NCBI GenBank assembly: GCA_036877525.1 | Contig: JAZGTH010000002.1 | Span: 2,588,001-2,652,000, forward strand | Reading direction: 5' to 3' | Length of the DNA: 64,000 bases | DNA from: Chromobotia macracanthus | Lineage: Eukaryota > Chordata > Actinopteri > Cypriniformes > Botiidae | Shown here: in pieces, positions 33,101 to 48,100 of the stretch | Layout of the letters: every line of letters begins with the position of its first letter | Position numbering within the stretch: position 1 is the first letter of the stretch | The notes under the pieces: model-generated | Databases searched by the model: none | What the model saw: the letters and a program-made list of their open reading frames with translations, nothing else | Told to the model about the DNA's origin: nothing | Made by a program: the position numbers and the translations under genes

Positions 33101-36100
33101 GTCTGGAATATGATTGTACTGTTTGTCTACTGCTCTGATATCAGAAGAAAGTCAGTCTTTAAAAGCCCCTATTTTTTTACCTTAAACAAGAATTGCCTGT
33201 AACCCTGTGATGCTGGTTAAGTTTCTTTAATCACAAAAGTGATTGCATTTTTATTATCTGGATCTTTTCTTGCAGGTGGTTTTGCCATCGTATTTTTGGT
33301 GAGGACTCATCAAGGTGTCTGTTGTGCCCTAAAGAGAATGTATGTCAACAATGAACATGACCTTCAAGTGTGCAAGAGGGAAATCCAGATTATGGTGAGA
33401 GTTTCTCCTATATGACTTGAAATAAATCCTAAAGTCTACTGACAGCCCGAGTTAAGAAATCCTACCCACCTCTCTACAGTGTTTTAATGCTGAGACATGG
33501 CTTATTCATTTTATTACATATTTGCTGGGGTACGGTAAATGGTTGTTAAAATGTAGCTAGACAGTTAACAGTGTAAAACTAATAGATAGACGTTATCTGA
33601 ATCAATAGAGCCAGGTACCATGTCTCTATGATATTCTGGTGCTGAGATATGGCTAATTCTTGTTGGTTAATAGGGAACTCTGAATGATTGCTAGGGCATG
33701 ACTGGACAGTTTCCATGATGATAATTAAAGACTACTTGCCAGTCTAAAGTCTGCGAGTCAGAAGAGGCCACTCACATGTCTCTAAGATGTTCTGATGCCT
33801 CTCACCTTTATCAATGGAAGTCCAAGGAGTTTTTGCTAGCAACTAGTTTGAGTACTCTAGGGCCGAACTATGAAGTTGAAATTTCACCATTTGTTGCTGA
33901 TTGATTAGCTGAGCTGAATAAGCCCACCATACAACATTCTGATTCAGAACTGTGACGTACAAAGATCTGCACAATGTTAAGTCTATGAGGTCTTTTCAGT
34001 GGAAGTCTGTGGGGTGGTTGCTAGGACTGGGTTATGAGATTAAAATGTCACCATGTGTTGCACCAAGCCGAGCGATATCCCCAAGTCTCTACGATATTCT
34101 GATGTGGAGCTATATGGTCACAAAATTGGCCAATGTTAATTCTATGGAATTTTTCGCCCACTTTTTCGTATGCCCTAAAAACATCGTACACCCTGTCACA
34201 TACAAAAGTCATAGCAAACCTCATAGCAAAACGGACCACTGGTCGATTTGACATCTCATTCATGGGTCTACGACAAACGGTGCGGGACAAGTTACATACA
34301 GAAGTAATAGTTCTAAGTTTTAAGACATTACAAGATCATTTTGCCTAACTGACTTCTAAGCTAGTTTTGAACAGCTGCTCTCAGTGCACTACATAGATGA
34401 CTAACACAGACAACTAGCTTGATCATTTGTGAAAGAATGAGGTGATTTAAAAAGACATTCAACAACTAAGCTCTTTAATTTAAAAACTAGCCTTGACTTA
34501 AGCGCCTCAAAATGTCCTTTGTCTGCACTTAAGAAAAGGTAGATACGAAAAGTGATATTTCTCTTTTCATTTACTGTTTAGTAATTGTGACAAAACATTA
34601 CATTTGATTCATTGCTGCCTTTTTATGTGTTGATGCATTTAAACAGAGGGACCTTGTGGGTAACAAAAACATAGTTGGGTTCCTGGACTCCAGTATTACA
34701 GCAGTAGGATCAGGAGATGTTTGGGAAGTTCTCATACTCATGGACTTCTGTAGAGGTCAGTCTGTTTTTTTGAGTTAATTGAATAGCAATTCACATACCT
34801 CTAGTATAGTGTATAACATTATATGTGCACAAAGTTTAAGGGCTGTTGCTATAACTGCACACTGTTGTGTCGGTTTTGGCCTTGCAATCATTTATCCAGT
34901 TAGACGTTTTTTGAAGCAAAGGGGTTTCGGAAGGTACTGTATTAAACTAATGCATATTTAAAAAATTGTCTGGAAATAGTATGTCATTCTGCCACCTTTG
35001 ACAGGCTTTTTTTAACTTGTGCACTAATGCACTAATACTAATATAACATACATATAAAGAGTACAGATGGTGTACCAATTGGGATTTTTTTAGTGCATTT
35101 AGTGGTCTTGACCCATTGCAATTGTAACGGAGGCATGCTAGAGGTCATGGTCTTTAGCCTCTTTGTTAAAGCACCTGACTCCCATGCTGGACTGAACGCT
35201 GATTGAAGCCCTGCTCGGAGCAGGTGTGAATAAGACCGGTTACACAATGGTAAGCAGGATTGTTTTTTCACACTGCACACCATCAGTCATCACTTTTGTT
35301 TTTCTGTGGGTGATGTTAATGCAGGTGGGCAGGTGGTGAATCTGATGAACCAGCGCTTGCAGACTGGATTCACTGAGCAAGAGGTGCTACAGATTTTCTG
35401 TGACACATGTGAAGCCGTTGCAAGACTGCATCAGTGCAAAACTCCTATAATCCACCGGGACCTCAAAGTATGTCCTGTACATACCTTTATTATTCTGTCA
35501 GCAACTCTGTCTCATATCAATCTCTATTCAAATAAAAAAATGTACCCGTCTCAAGAGAGTATATGTTTAATTGTGCATTTTGGAGAATGTATTTGCATAT
35601 TTCTTTTCAGTATTTCTTATGTGATATCCCAAAAATCTGCATAAAAGTATTTGGATGGAAACCTGCTGTTGACGCATTTATATGATTAAAAATGATTGTT
35701 TATTATCAACTGGTGCTTCTCTGTGAAATAAGTTTGACATCAATTGGCTTTATGTTGCACTTTTCCAAACTCTCTGAGCATCATATGACTGTGTATAACT
35801 GAGCTGTACTACAAAGAGACACAATCAATCACAATTATGATTTCTCACCTACTCATAATCTTGTCTCTTTAGGTGGAGAACATCTTGCTGCATGACAGGG
35901 GTCATTATGTGTTGTGTGATTTTGGCAGTGCCACTAATAGATTCCAGAATCCTCTCAAAGAAGGTGTGGCAGCTGTAGAAGAGGAAATTAAGAAGTGAGT
36001 GGCTTACTGTTTCTATGTTTATATTGCACATCATAGTTTGTTCCATGATAGAAAATCAAAATGATCATAATATGAAATAAACAATGTGACAGAAGTTTAC

Positions 36101-39100
36101 TGTGTTTAGGTACACAACTCTTTCATACCGGGCCCCAGAAATGGTGAATCTATATGGGGGGAAGGTTATCACAACTAAAGCAGATATATGGGTAAGTCAA
36201 GGGTGGGTAAAGATTAGTAGAGAATTAGAAGGGTTTATAGTAATGAATAGCAATGCACGTATAGTATATTATTGTTGGGGCTGAATTAGTGCTTTTCAAC
36301 TGATTTTGCTTCAGAATCCATTTGAAATTTGAAGCTTTTAACCAAAGCGACTTACAGTGTATTCAATTTAGATATATTGTAATGTCTATAATTAAAAATT
36401 CACCACATAAAATTAAGCAGGAGTCTCCATGGTGTCTAAGGATATTTCATGTCAAGCAAATTATCTGTGATATCTTCATGGCAAACTTTTGCAACACATT
36501 TGTAGCAAAATACTGAGTTTGACTGGTATTTGGCAAAAACATTCAGGAAGCATTATTGCCTACTTTTGAAATGTTTTTAAACATGCATATTTATTTTTGC
36601 TTATCTTACTGTGCAAGATTATATAGTCAGCATTTATTGCATTTATTTATTTACATTTAGCGTTTTGCTTCTACAGCTGATGATTTGTGCCTTTTTGCGT
36701 TCCCAGGCATTGGGCTGCTTGTTGTACAAGCTGTGTTTTTTCACCTTGCCCTTTGGAGAGAGTCAGGTGGCCATATGTGACGGCAGCTTCACCATCCCAG
36801 ACAACTCGTGCTACTCACATGACATGCATTGTCTCATTCGTGAGTTCAGCTGTTGACCGAGCTGTCAGCCGGTCTTATAGTTTATTTATTGCTTCACACA
36901 TAGTTTATTTATTGCTTCACTTATTCACTTCTAAAACCCTTATTGCACCTGCACAAGCAGTGCAAACATTTACTTTATCACTGTATAGTGGCAAAACAGT
37001 GCATACAGTCATTATTATTAGACTTTTCTCTTTGTGAATGGGTGTTTCTTTTACTACGGGCCCTTTCTACATACAGAGTTGATGTTTTAATAAAACATTT
37101 TTGTTTTTGTTATATAAAGACACAGACTCTCAATCTTAAAAAAAAGGATCCATCAAAAATCCATCATAAAACTAAACATTTAACATTCAAATTTAACATT
37201 CAAACAAAAATTTTAATATTGTTTTAGCAAATGTTTTACCCAGCCATTCAGTTTACTTGGTTGGTGTAATTGAAGTACTTAAGGTCCACAAGGTTCTTTT
37301 TGCCTTGAGTGGCAAAAAGAAACACTTAAAATAGATGCATTTTTTTATAGACTTGCTTAGACTTCTTTGTCCCCTCTCAGGTTACATGCTGGAACCAGAC
37401 CCTGACGTAAGGCCAGATATCTACCAGGTGTCATATTTCACCTTTAAACTGGCATGGAAAGAATGCACAGTACAGAATATCTATGTAAGGCTGATGGAAG
37501 CAAATTACAGTACTTATTGTACTGCAAGATCCACCTACATTTCACTGTTTATCTTTCCTTAAACTACCATGTACACTTGCTTTCATCTTTTCAGTTCATC
37601 TCTGCAGTTTTTCTTTTCTAATCCAGCACATCCATGTTTAATTCATGCCTATTCTTTCCGGTAGATACTGTAAGTGCTGGCACATAATGGCAGAGGAAGT
37701 AAAATATCACTGCTGGCTGCCAATTAGCTTAAATCCAGTTGCTCCTCCCATTTTGAGCAGTTTTAAAAGCATAATGGAAGCACTGAGTTATGTTTAAATA
37801 CATACTAACATTGACACCCGAAAAGTGCCATTTAGAGTGCAATTTAGAAATAGAAAAAAACTTTTCAGAACAAGGAGGACTTTTGATTTTTGGTATTCAA
37901 AGGGCAGTAAAAAAAAGAAAACTTTTTAAGTAATATAAATAATATAAAATTAGTTTTTTGGACATTACTATTATTTGTAGATTTTTGTTTTTCTAAGAAG
38001 TTTTAAAGGATTTAAATTATAGTATTTAAATCATAAAAGATAGATTTACTGTAAATTAAGTAAATATAAGTATTTGGGCACTTGCTGGTTATCAAACATT
38101 AGTGGAATATGTCCATATTTAATGTGATGAACCACACTTAGGGCTGCTCTGCTAGGACACCTGAATGAACATGAGGGGAACTGGCTTCATGCAGCTATGC
38201 TTAACAACAAACTTGTGGACAAACTAATTTTATAGCCACATATCCTGTATAAAAGTGTAGCAATATCAATAGTTTGCTCATATTTTTTTCTTTGTTCACC
38301 TTTATGCTTCCAGAATTCATCCATTCCAGAAAAACTTCCAGAGCCAATAAGAGCCAGTGAAGCCATGGCCAAGAAAAGTCAAAATAAAGCCAGGTTATCC
38401 TTTCATTTATCTGTGTGGTCTCTGGCAACTGCAAACATCTGGTTCATGAGGTTATACATTTTATGAAATGCCAGTTCTGATATCTTAAGAGCCCTGTGGC
38501 CTATATAATGCAGATATAAAAAGGGGCTAATGTTTTAGGGAAGTTATTTTTTTTTATTAAATTATATATAGATACATACTATCTTACTCTTGACAATAAA
38601 AATGCTAATAAACCTTCCCACCATTATTGTCAGTTAAAAAGATTAATATTGTCTTTCAACACACGTTGACCATTTGTGACTACATGTGGTAAGCTGGCAA
38701 AATAGGAATCTGCCTATTTGGCCAACTTGTCCCATAAACATGGCCCATGTCCCAACCCTACATTTATATAAAAAATTGCCCTATTTTCTAAAAATTGATT
38801 AACTTTTAGTATTAATCTATTTTCATCTACGTGCACTGTGCAGACTTTTGCCTGAATATATACAAATGTGAAAATGTTGTTGTTTATTTTTTATCCAACA
38901 GCTATATCAAAAATATGATGGTATTTAAATTTGATGTTTAAATCATATTTAAACTAAAATTGATTATTTTAATTTGGAAAATAGAATTTTTTAAAATTGT
39001 TTAAAGTACTATTTAATGTATTTTAATGAAATGGACAGTCATTGATATATTGGTCTAGTATGGTATTTTTTTATTGGAATGCATGTATGTGTTGTGAAAC

Positions 39101-42100
39101 AGTAGTATTTTTTTTCCATTATTCAGATTCACTGATCCAATCCCCACTACTGAGACTTCCATAGCACCACGACAACGGCCCAAGGCTGGCCAGGCTCAAC
39201 CAATCACAGGCATCCTGCCTATTCAACCAGCCCTGACTCCTCGCAAAAGAGCCAGTGTACCTGTAGGAGCCATCCAGGCAATCAGTGAGTGTTCCTCATT
39301 TATACAGTACAGAACTGCTTACTGCATACTATATAAATACACCTATTAGTGTTAAAGTGTCAATATGCCTTTTTTTTAAGTACTGTAAGTGCACATAACC
39401 TGCCTTTCTTTTTTTTGATGAACCTTATATAACTCCCTTAGTGTTGATGTAGTGTATATTTCCTCTTTAGTGTTTATAAATTATACATAAACATTTGTGT
39501 TGGTAAAGTGACTTAACTTCATCAGAGGTCACTGATTAGCAAACTGTTGTCCATATTTGTATCCTATTTCTGTCTTATAAAGGCCACAAAGAAGAATATG
39601 TTTAACATTGTAGGCTTATTAAGCAATCGACACATTACGTATCCACATAAACAATTCGATCAGAGCGCTATTTTTAAATATGAACCTTATATAACTCCCT
39701 TAGTGTTGATGTAGTGTACATTTCCCCTTTAGTGTTTATGAATTGTACATAAACACTTTAGTGTTGGTAAAGTGACTTAACTTAACAAATGTATCATTCC
39801 GTTTCATAAGACATTTATTAACCCAATGGAGTAAAGGTTAATAAACTAAAGTTAGTAACTAACAACAGAAATTAATCAACACAATTGAAACAAGGTAAAC
39901 CAGGTAAACAAGGTAAGCTAAGCAACGACTACACGCTACTGCCGTCTCTTGCTGACTAATCGCTTCTCCTGGGTCACTAAAGCAGGCAGTTTAAATACTC
40001 TTATGGTTGCTGAACACGACTTTTTAATTAACAAAACAAATGGATATAGCGCGTGAATGGCTTGGATCGATACTTTGCTAGAGCAGTGCTGCGTTTTAAA
40101 ATTGTAAATGTATTAACAAGCAACGCAAGTATTATCTAATAGGCTCAATCTTTTTGTTAAAATAGTAGCGTGAACCAACGTTTAAAATACAACAAAGCAA
40201 TATAGAAATAAAAATACTCCGAACTAACAACAGGAATTAACCAACACAACTGAAACAAAGTAAACAAGGTAAGCTAAGCAACGACTTACACACTACTGCC
40301 GTCTCTTGTTCAGTAATCACTTCTCCTGCACTATAATAATTGACCATGTGTTAACTTTCTTTACTAACACAGACAAAAATGAAAGACAGACATGGTTTTA
40401 CAGCTATTATTATTATTTTTAGAATCTTTTCAGTCCCTCCCTCATGATAAACTGCTGTGTGAATAACACATTTTTCATTTTAAGATTAATAAATCATATT
40501 GGCTGTGTAGTCTCATTATAGGCAAAAATTAAATAATTTCAAATTCGCTCTGTAAATTTGTCTTTTCCAAAAGAGTCTTACTCTCAGAATACTCTCAGAG
40601 TCTTTTTTTTTTTTTACATTTTATTGGATTGACATGTATAATACGATATTCTTTTTCCTCACAGGTGTTAACATAGCTGTACAGCCTGTTGTCCCAGGCC
40701 AATCACAGAACCCTCAACTTCAACAGATTCCTATTGAACAGCAACAAGCCACTCCTAAACAAGTCACTCCCTCTCCACCTGAGACCACGCCTCAGCACAC
40801 ATTTTTCGTGCAGCAGCAACCTGTAGCTTTATTCACAGCTCAACAACAGGTAATTTCTACAAGTTCTATAAATATTCTTAATTTAAAGTTAACTTGAAAT
40901 CAAAACTCAGCCTGTTTTCTTCATTAATAAACATTGGGAAAGAAAGTGTAACCATTGGATGCATCAGGGTGCTTTTGAAGTTAAAATTCACATTTAGCCT
41001 TCACATTTCCCGAAAGGGGGATGCAATCTTGACTACATCATTTCCAATTAAAAACAAGTCATGCCCTACACTTTTTTTTTGTTCAATATTGTGCTTTGCT
41101 GAGTATATTACAAAAGTAAAAATGGTTTGCTAATTTCATGTTAACTTTATAGTTTGTTACATTTGTAAAAATACTTTATACATTGTGATAAAAGAATAAT
41201 AAAACACAGAACAAATATCAGGCATGTTTAACAAAGAATACATGACATTATTGCAAATAATGTATATTAAGACTAATTAGGCATACTAGGTTTATAGTAG
41301 GTTTATGAATAAAGGGTTGAGTGAACTGATAAAACCATAAAATAATTAAGCAAGATATGCCGTTCCAGCTTACATGGAGATAACATAAGATAACATCTTA
41401 TGGGACAGGGGTATAAGGGATTTGCAGTAGTACCATGAAATACACACAAAACACAAAAGTAAAATACATACATACGTAAAATATATACAACCCCAAATCA
41501 GAAAAAGTTGGGACAGTATGGAAAACACAAATAAAAAAAGAAAGTAGTGATTTCTAAATTTACTTTGACTTGTATTTCATTGCAGACAATACAACAGCAC
41601 ATTATTTAATGTGTTCATGATTTTTATTGTTTTTTGTCTTCAAAAAAACAAAATTCCTATTTTGGTTCTTGCAACACATTTCAAAAAAGTTGGAACAGTA
41701 AAGCATTTACCACTTTGTAATGTTGCCATTCCTTTCACAACAAAAGACATTTAGGGACTGAAGACACCAAGTGAAAAAGTGTTTCAGGTATAATTTTGTC
41801 CCATTCTTGCTGCAAACAAGTCTTAAGGTGGGCAACAGTACGGGGTTCTTCGTTGTCGCATTTTGCGCTTCAAAATGTGCCACACATTCTGTGTTGGAGA
41901 CACAGATTTTTATTTGTTATTTGTGTTTTCCATACTGTCCCAACTTTTTCTGAGTTGGGGTTGTACAATAAAAATACCTGAAGATTACACAATGAAGGAG
42001 AACAGAAGACAATTGTGGACAAAGGAGCAACAAAATAGAAGAGTCTTTTGGACTGTAATTATATCATTTTGCTAGAAACAGTATTAACAATTTACAAAAC

Positions 42101-45100
42101 CCTAAGCTAAGTTAGATGTCAGCAGTCTCCCAGTAAGCAAAACAGGGTGACAGTGTCAGTCAATTTGACTATATCCAGTTATGGAATGCTACCTGTCAAA
42201 CCTAAAATCAAAGATATGGTACCTCCACAATGTCTACCACTTACCCTTTCTACACCCAAAGCCATTTTAGCACCACCCCCTGCATCTGTTATTTCTGAAA
42301 TAGAACCAAAGCAGATGGTAAACACTCAAACATCTGTGTCTGCCCACTTAGAATGATCTTTATAGGGATGCGGTGGGCTTTCAAAAAACCTATTTTGTAT
42401 CCTTCTGTTGTAGGTTTACAATAAACCAAATTACACTGCAAAATGCGTCAAGGTACTTTTTTTTAAACAACCAAGTGACTTGAAGTAATCCTCTAACCAA
42501 CACAAAGTAGCGCAGAGAAGAAGTAAGGTTTACTGGAATGTTCACACTTGCTCACATTTGAACAAAACATATAAATGTAAGAACATGTATAAAACAACAT
42601 CTTAAATGTTTCTTCATTTAAACACTCACTGTCCGGCCTTGTTAATTGTAAAGACCTACTTACCTGTTACTCCAGTGATCTCTCCTGTGTTCTTCCCTTG
42701 TTGATTCCTCCTGGTTCCAAGTCTCCTGTGTGTCTGTTGAAAGAACTCACCTGTTACTTACCTGGATACTCAGCTCAGTGTCAGCTTTCATGTGTGCTGA
42801 CCTTCCACAATCCACAAGCTCCTGCATCTGTAACGACAATCAAATCAGTTATTCAAGTATCTTCACATTACCTCAGTAATGTTCTCCTGTTCTCTAAGTC
42901 TACTCACCATAACAGAGGATTGGAGCAAGACTGAACTTTGCAACCATGAGCAGAAATGATACATTTCAGGAGCTGGTGAATGTACTTCGAATGTACTTAC
43001 CTCCACTTCCGCTTTCTCAACCCGTGCTTCTTCACGTGCTTGTAATTGCCAGTCCCATGGCCGAACCAGCACCCTACTTTGGCTCAGAAAAGGACTGCAA
43101 CAGCTTCCTCCTTCAGTGTTCATTGGCCGTAATGTTTTCCCACTGAGGGTGTTAAGATGGCATTCACCATCTCTCCGCTATTGACCAATTATATAATTTC
43201 AAACAAGGACATTTACCTGTTTATGATTATGGTCATAGATTTCACACCCTGGAGGCCTCAAATGGATGGAACGAGTGCTTGCTCCCCACCACATACTGAC
43301 AGGGACTGAACCCTGTCTGAAAATTGCATTTTTCACAATTCTGCATTTGGCCTCCTATGACTATGCCATTGATTTAGAACGGTTCAAACAGCATTCACGT
43401 GTCCAGCCGAGTCCAAATGATTATAGACGGCCAACAGGGTACACAACACCATCTGAAGTTGGGCAACAATTGCTTCCCAGATTTCCACATCAGCCCAGAG
43501 TAATTCCCAAGTCACTTCATATCCTCCCTGTGAACTCCACCTTAACTCCACCGACATGGCTTGTTGGCTTGCAAAGCAAAATGTTCAATGCTCTCGTCCT
43601 TTTGTAAGTCGCTTTGGATAAAAGTTTCTGATAAATGACTAAATGTAAATGTAATTGAAAGCCCTGTTGAACTACAATAAATGGACATTCCTGCATGCTA
43701 TACCCCTTTCAGCAAGCTATTCTACCCCAAAAGAACCTCCAAACCGGCCATGGGAATGCGCCATGTACCTCACTGGTTCTGTGTGAACCAGTGCCCCATA
43801 GTAAAATCTATCCACTCCATATTAGAGCAAAAGGCCATGAGGAAGTATATCCAACAAGCTCTACAATAAGGCTATATCCACCCATCTATGACCCCCTGTT
43901 ACTTCTATCTTACAGTGCCCTAAACAAGATCACTGTAAAATTTCACTTCCCTCTTCCCCTTGTCCCAGCCACCCTAAAACAGTGAGTGGCTACTGTGTTT
44001 ACCAGGTTGGACCTTGGCAGGGAATATATTCTCAACAAGATACATGAGGGAGTTGAGTAAAAAACACTTGCGTAACCTCTACAGACCACTGTGAGTACGT
44101 AGTAATGCCTTATGGTTTGTTAAATGCCCTCTTCGTTTTCCAAGATTTCATGCCTGAGGTGTTCATGCCTATATTAATGATATCCTACTGTACACCCGGG
44201 GGTTGGCCGAACATCACCACCACATTGTGGTCCGCAGTCCAGTTTGTTGGAAACAATATCAGCAAAGATGACATCCAGATGGACGAGGGGAATGTAGCAG
44301 CTGTAAAGAACTGACCACAACAATTAAAGAGCTCCAACCCTTCAGTTGGTTGATTTATCAGCAATTACATTTCCATTTTACATTTTACAATTACATTTCC
44401 TGACCTCCTTTCTCAAAAACAAACCCAACTCTCTGTCCTGCACACCTGCGGCCACAGAAGCATTTCAAAAGCTCAAAGAAGCCTTCACCAGTGCCGCTTC
44501 TAATCCATCCCACCCCTTATAAATCTTTAGTAGTTGGAGTAGATGCTTTCACCACAGGAATAGGATTTCACCATTCAAAACTGCCGTTGGTCACACCTAG
44601 GAGTAAATCATAACAGATCTACCACCCTCTAAAGGTAATACCTGCATACTGGTCATTGTTGACCAGTTCTCTAATTCCTGTTGTTTGCTTCCTTTAAAAG
44701 GTCTGCCCATTGCCATAGAAACCGCTGAACTTCTCTTTAACCAGGTATTTTGGGATCCCAGAAGACATTGTGTCTGATCTGGGACCACAGATTATCTCAT
44801 GTCTGGAGGGCCTTTTTCTCCTTCCTGGGTGTGACTCTAGGTTTATCCTCTGGTTACCATCCTCAGACCAATGGTCAGTCCGAGAGGAAAATCAAGGGGA
44901 TTGTCATAAACCTTCTGTTGTGACCACCAGGATTCCTGGAACCAGTTTATCAGCTGGGCTGAGTACGCACAGAATTCCCTTTGTCAGCCCTCTACAGGAG
45001 TCACCCCTTCCAATGCATACTCGGCTACTAACTCCTCTTGTTCCTGTGGTCTGGGGAACCCTCTGATGCATCGTCTTCCAATTACTGGTTCCAAGAGAGT

Positions 45101-48100
45101 GAGACCACAGCACACCATCACCTTCAGAGGGCAGTGCATCATCAACAGATCCAAGCCAATGCCCGGAAGACCGAAGTACCACCTTACCAACCCAGGCAAA
45201 AGGTTTGGCTCTCTACCCGAGACATCTGTATGCGCCTGTTCTGCAAGAAACCAGATGTATTGCCCCCTCCCCCGTTATCAGTCCAGTCAATCCAGTATCT
45301 TACCAACTAAAATAACCTCAACACTATAGAATTTACCTCAATTTCTATGTATCACTGCTGAAACCTTACCGTCCATGTTTCTCTCTTCACAGAGCCTGGC
45401 TTAGTGAAGAAATCCCCCTATCCACTTATCCTAGAGGATGGAGCAGTCTACATAGTAAAGGAGATCCTGGACTCTCGATGATGTAGCGGTCGCTTAGAGC
45501 ACCTGGTAGATGGTGCAGGCTACGATCCAGAGAAATGCTCCTGGGTTCCTAGAGATGACATCCTAGACCCCACCATGCTTACTGGTTTCCATAACTCTCA
45601 CCCAGATTGCCCTCCCAACCATGACGTTGGGGTCCTTAACTCTCAGGAGCAGTCCATGGAGGGGGGGTACTGTCACAGATCTGCCAGGCTCTACACTCAA
45701 TCAATCACCAGCCACCGATCAGCCAAGCCCCTCTCACGTCGCACCTTTTGACCAGAGTACTAATCATTGTACTGCAACCCATTGTCTCACCAGATAAAAG
45801 CACACACTGTGCCAGCACTCACTGTCCAGTCTTGTTAATTGTAAAGGACTACTTACCTGTTACTTGATGCTTCAGCAAACTCTCCTGTGTTGTTCCCTCA
45901 TTGATTCCTTTTGATTCCAAGTCTCCTGTATGTCTGTTGTCCTCCACCTGTTGAAAGAACTCATCTGTTACTCACCTGGATACGCAGCTTGGTGTGTGCT
46001 GTCATCCTTTCATCACCTTCCATGATCCACAAGCTCCTGCATCTGTAAGAACAACCAAATCAGTTATCAAGTCTCTTTATCATTACTGCTCAGTTTATAG
46101 TTAATTTACCTGTTCATCTGTGTTTCATCAATAAACATCACTTCAATAAAATTCTGTAGTGATCTTCACACGGGGCACCAATTAATGGTACGCCTCACAC
46201 AGGACACCAAAGGTGTGTGTGAGTTTGGTCACACGTCACCCCAACTGTGTGTGTGTGTGTCAGATGACCTCTCCCTCCTTTTACCCCGGGGCACCAGCTG
46301 AGGAATTCCACCTCAACATTCGTTGGAGTAATCCAACATAAATCAAAAAAGATAAGAAAAATTATGAAAAGTGGAGGGGGTAAATCACCTGGGATATCTG
46401 AAGGATTTTGTGAGATTCTTGCTAACTTGTAGAGCCTCTAATTACCAACAGAAGAAAGACACAGTTGTACAAATACAAAACGGTTCATTCACTAAACATA
46501 CAAGAGAAATAACTACTGGATAATGTATAGAAATAAAAATAACACTACAATTGAATAATACTTTAGAAAGATTGGATTATCGAATGAAAACAATGACTGG
46601 AATAAACACAGAGTGAAATATGCAATGCTGTTGCTGAATGTGGTGGCAGGAGAATATTCTTAGGCTATCAGCTCCCAGAGATAACACCTATACTCTCTGC
46701 TAAGTAGCACATACAAAGCCTATACTGCAAATACTAGTGCCAAGGTCTTGAAAAAGGTTTGGAAGGAAAAAGTATACTTACGTTCCACACCATCGGGAGA
46801 TCAGTCCTGCGTTGGAGACGTCCTCCTCGGGTTGTGCGGGTTGCGTACAGTCCGAAAAGCGCAGAATCACTCTCAGAGAGTTGCAGTCACTTAGAGGTGA
46901 ACTCTGCTGCACCAGAAAGATTGTAAGTCCAAGGCGTGATAGAGTCGTTGCAGTTGAGCTGTGAGGCTGGAAGAGCCGTGAGGATTGGTAAAGTCCACCC
47001 GTGCAGATGATGGTAAAATTTAAGGTTTTCTTGCTAGTACGGTCAGAAAACTCAGAACAAGGATGGAGCCACTGATGAGGGACTTTATCTCTTTCTGGTG
47101 AGGTGGAGACTGTAATTCGGTGCCCCCCATTTCCAATAAGGTGATTGGTTATCAGGGTGAAGGCTGATCCCACCCTTCTCCAGCTGTGTGGAACTTGTTG
47201 CATAGCATTGTAAAAGTTCATTTTAGAAAAATGTCCCTGAACCTTTATCTATGCATTTTTTCCTGTCCAAACCACTCTCAAAATACACTTGACAATGTAC
47301 TGAATGCATACATACCAAACATGACGTTGAAAGGCTGTAATTATCATTTGCACCTATATTCAGGGGCTACAGGTAAGGTTACACATGTTATGACATTCCA
47401 GCTACATTTACATACACAATGATATTTTGGTTCAGCAATTGTAATGTGCAGTTGTAATGTCCTTTTTAACAGTTCTTTCTGTATAAATGTAAAAGGTTTG
47501 ACTCTCCTTGTTTCAATTATTGCATGCTGCATGGCCAGCACATTAGCATGCTGTATCTGGAGGATCAAAGGAACTTTATTGCCATTCTGGCCTTGGCCTT
47601 AGGATCAAAGTAATGGGTGATAAGGGGAATCCTGTGGATGAAAAAGGATCCTCTCCTTCCCTATCTTAACCCAACAGGGGTATCCGGGGTATCCTTAGCT
47701 TCCTTATCTGATGGCACTGGGCATCTGGTTGTGTTATCCCGTCAACGTCGAATTGCAAGTGAGCAAACCTTCCTCCGTTGTGGCAGTTAGAGAGGGGCCC
47801 CGTCATAAACTGGGCCCTGGAATGTCCTTTGTTCTGCTGTTCATTACAATTCTCATGCTGTCTGAGTATACTTAACCATAACAGGTTGCTAGAATGGCTC
47901 AGTCCTGCAGATTTGCCTTACACAACATCAGGAAGATCAGACCATTTTTCTTTTGGAGCACACCACACAACCTCTTGTTCAGGCTCTTGTTCTGTCCGTT
48001 GTGTTGTAGTTCTTAAAAAGTGATTTCTGTTAAAGAGAATATCTCCCTTTATAGCGAACTTTGTTGAGTATTATAGTGAAGTGTTGTTACTTTGCAGATC

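Larger units (their letters stand above)
42623..46170 (+). mobile_element. Degenerate Ty3/gypsy retrotransposon in aak1 intron 11
   Basis: A chromovirus-like LTR element in the sense orientation of aak1. Order: partial 5' LTR (42623-about 42890), gag (42946-43560; YDYGHRFHTLEASNGWNE), reverse transcriptase (43681-44340; ALNKITVKFHFPLPLVPATL and MPYGLLNALFVFQDFM), integrase (44640-45080; YHPQTNGQSERKIKG), chromodomain-like end (45410-45600; VKEILDSR and SWVPRDDILDPT), polypurine tract (45658-45667) and 3' LTR (45671-46170). Frames carry many stops and shifts. A SINE-like tail is inserted at about 43575-43660. Confidence 0.88.

Noticed and set aside
36611..37037. Open frames of 81 and 116 codons around aak1 exon 7
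   Set aside because: They are extensions and shadow frames of exon 7 through its splice sites. The exon bounds 36707-36839 explain the conserved part.
42147..42356. Proline-rich frame as a missing aak1 exon
   Set aside because: No AG acceptor lets it join exon 11 (phase 0) while its only good donor (ATG|GTAAAC) continues to exon 12 in phase. In phase 0 the nearest acceptors hit a stop at once. It sits between two mobile elements.
46778..47221. 147-codon minus-strand frame as a gene
   Set aside because: No motif is recognised. It lies in intron 11 beside the gypsy LTR and is more likely retroelement-related DNA or chance in a GC-richer stretch.
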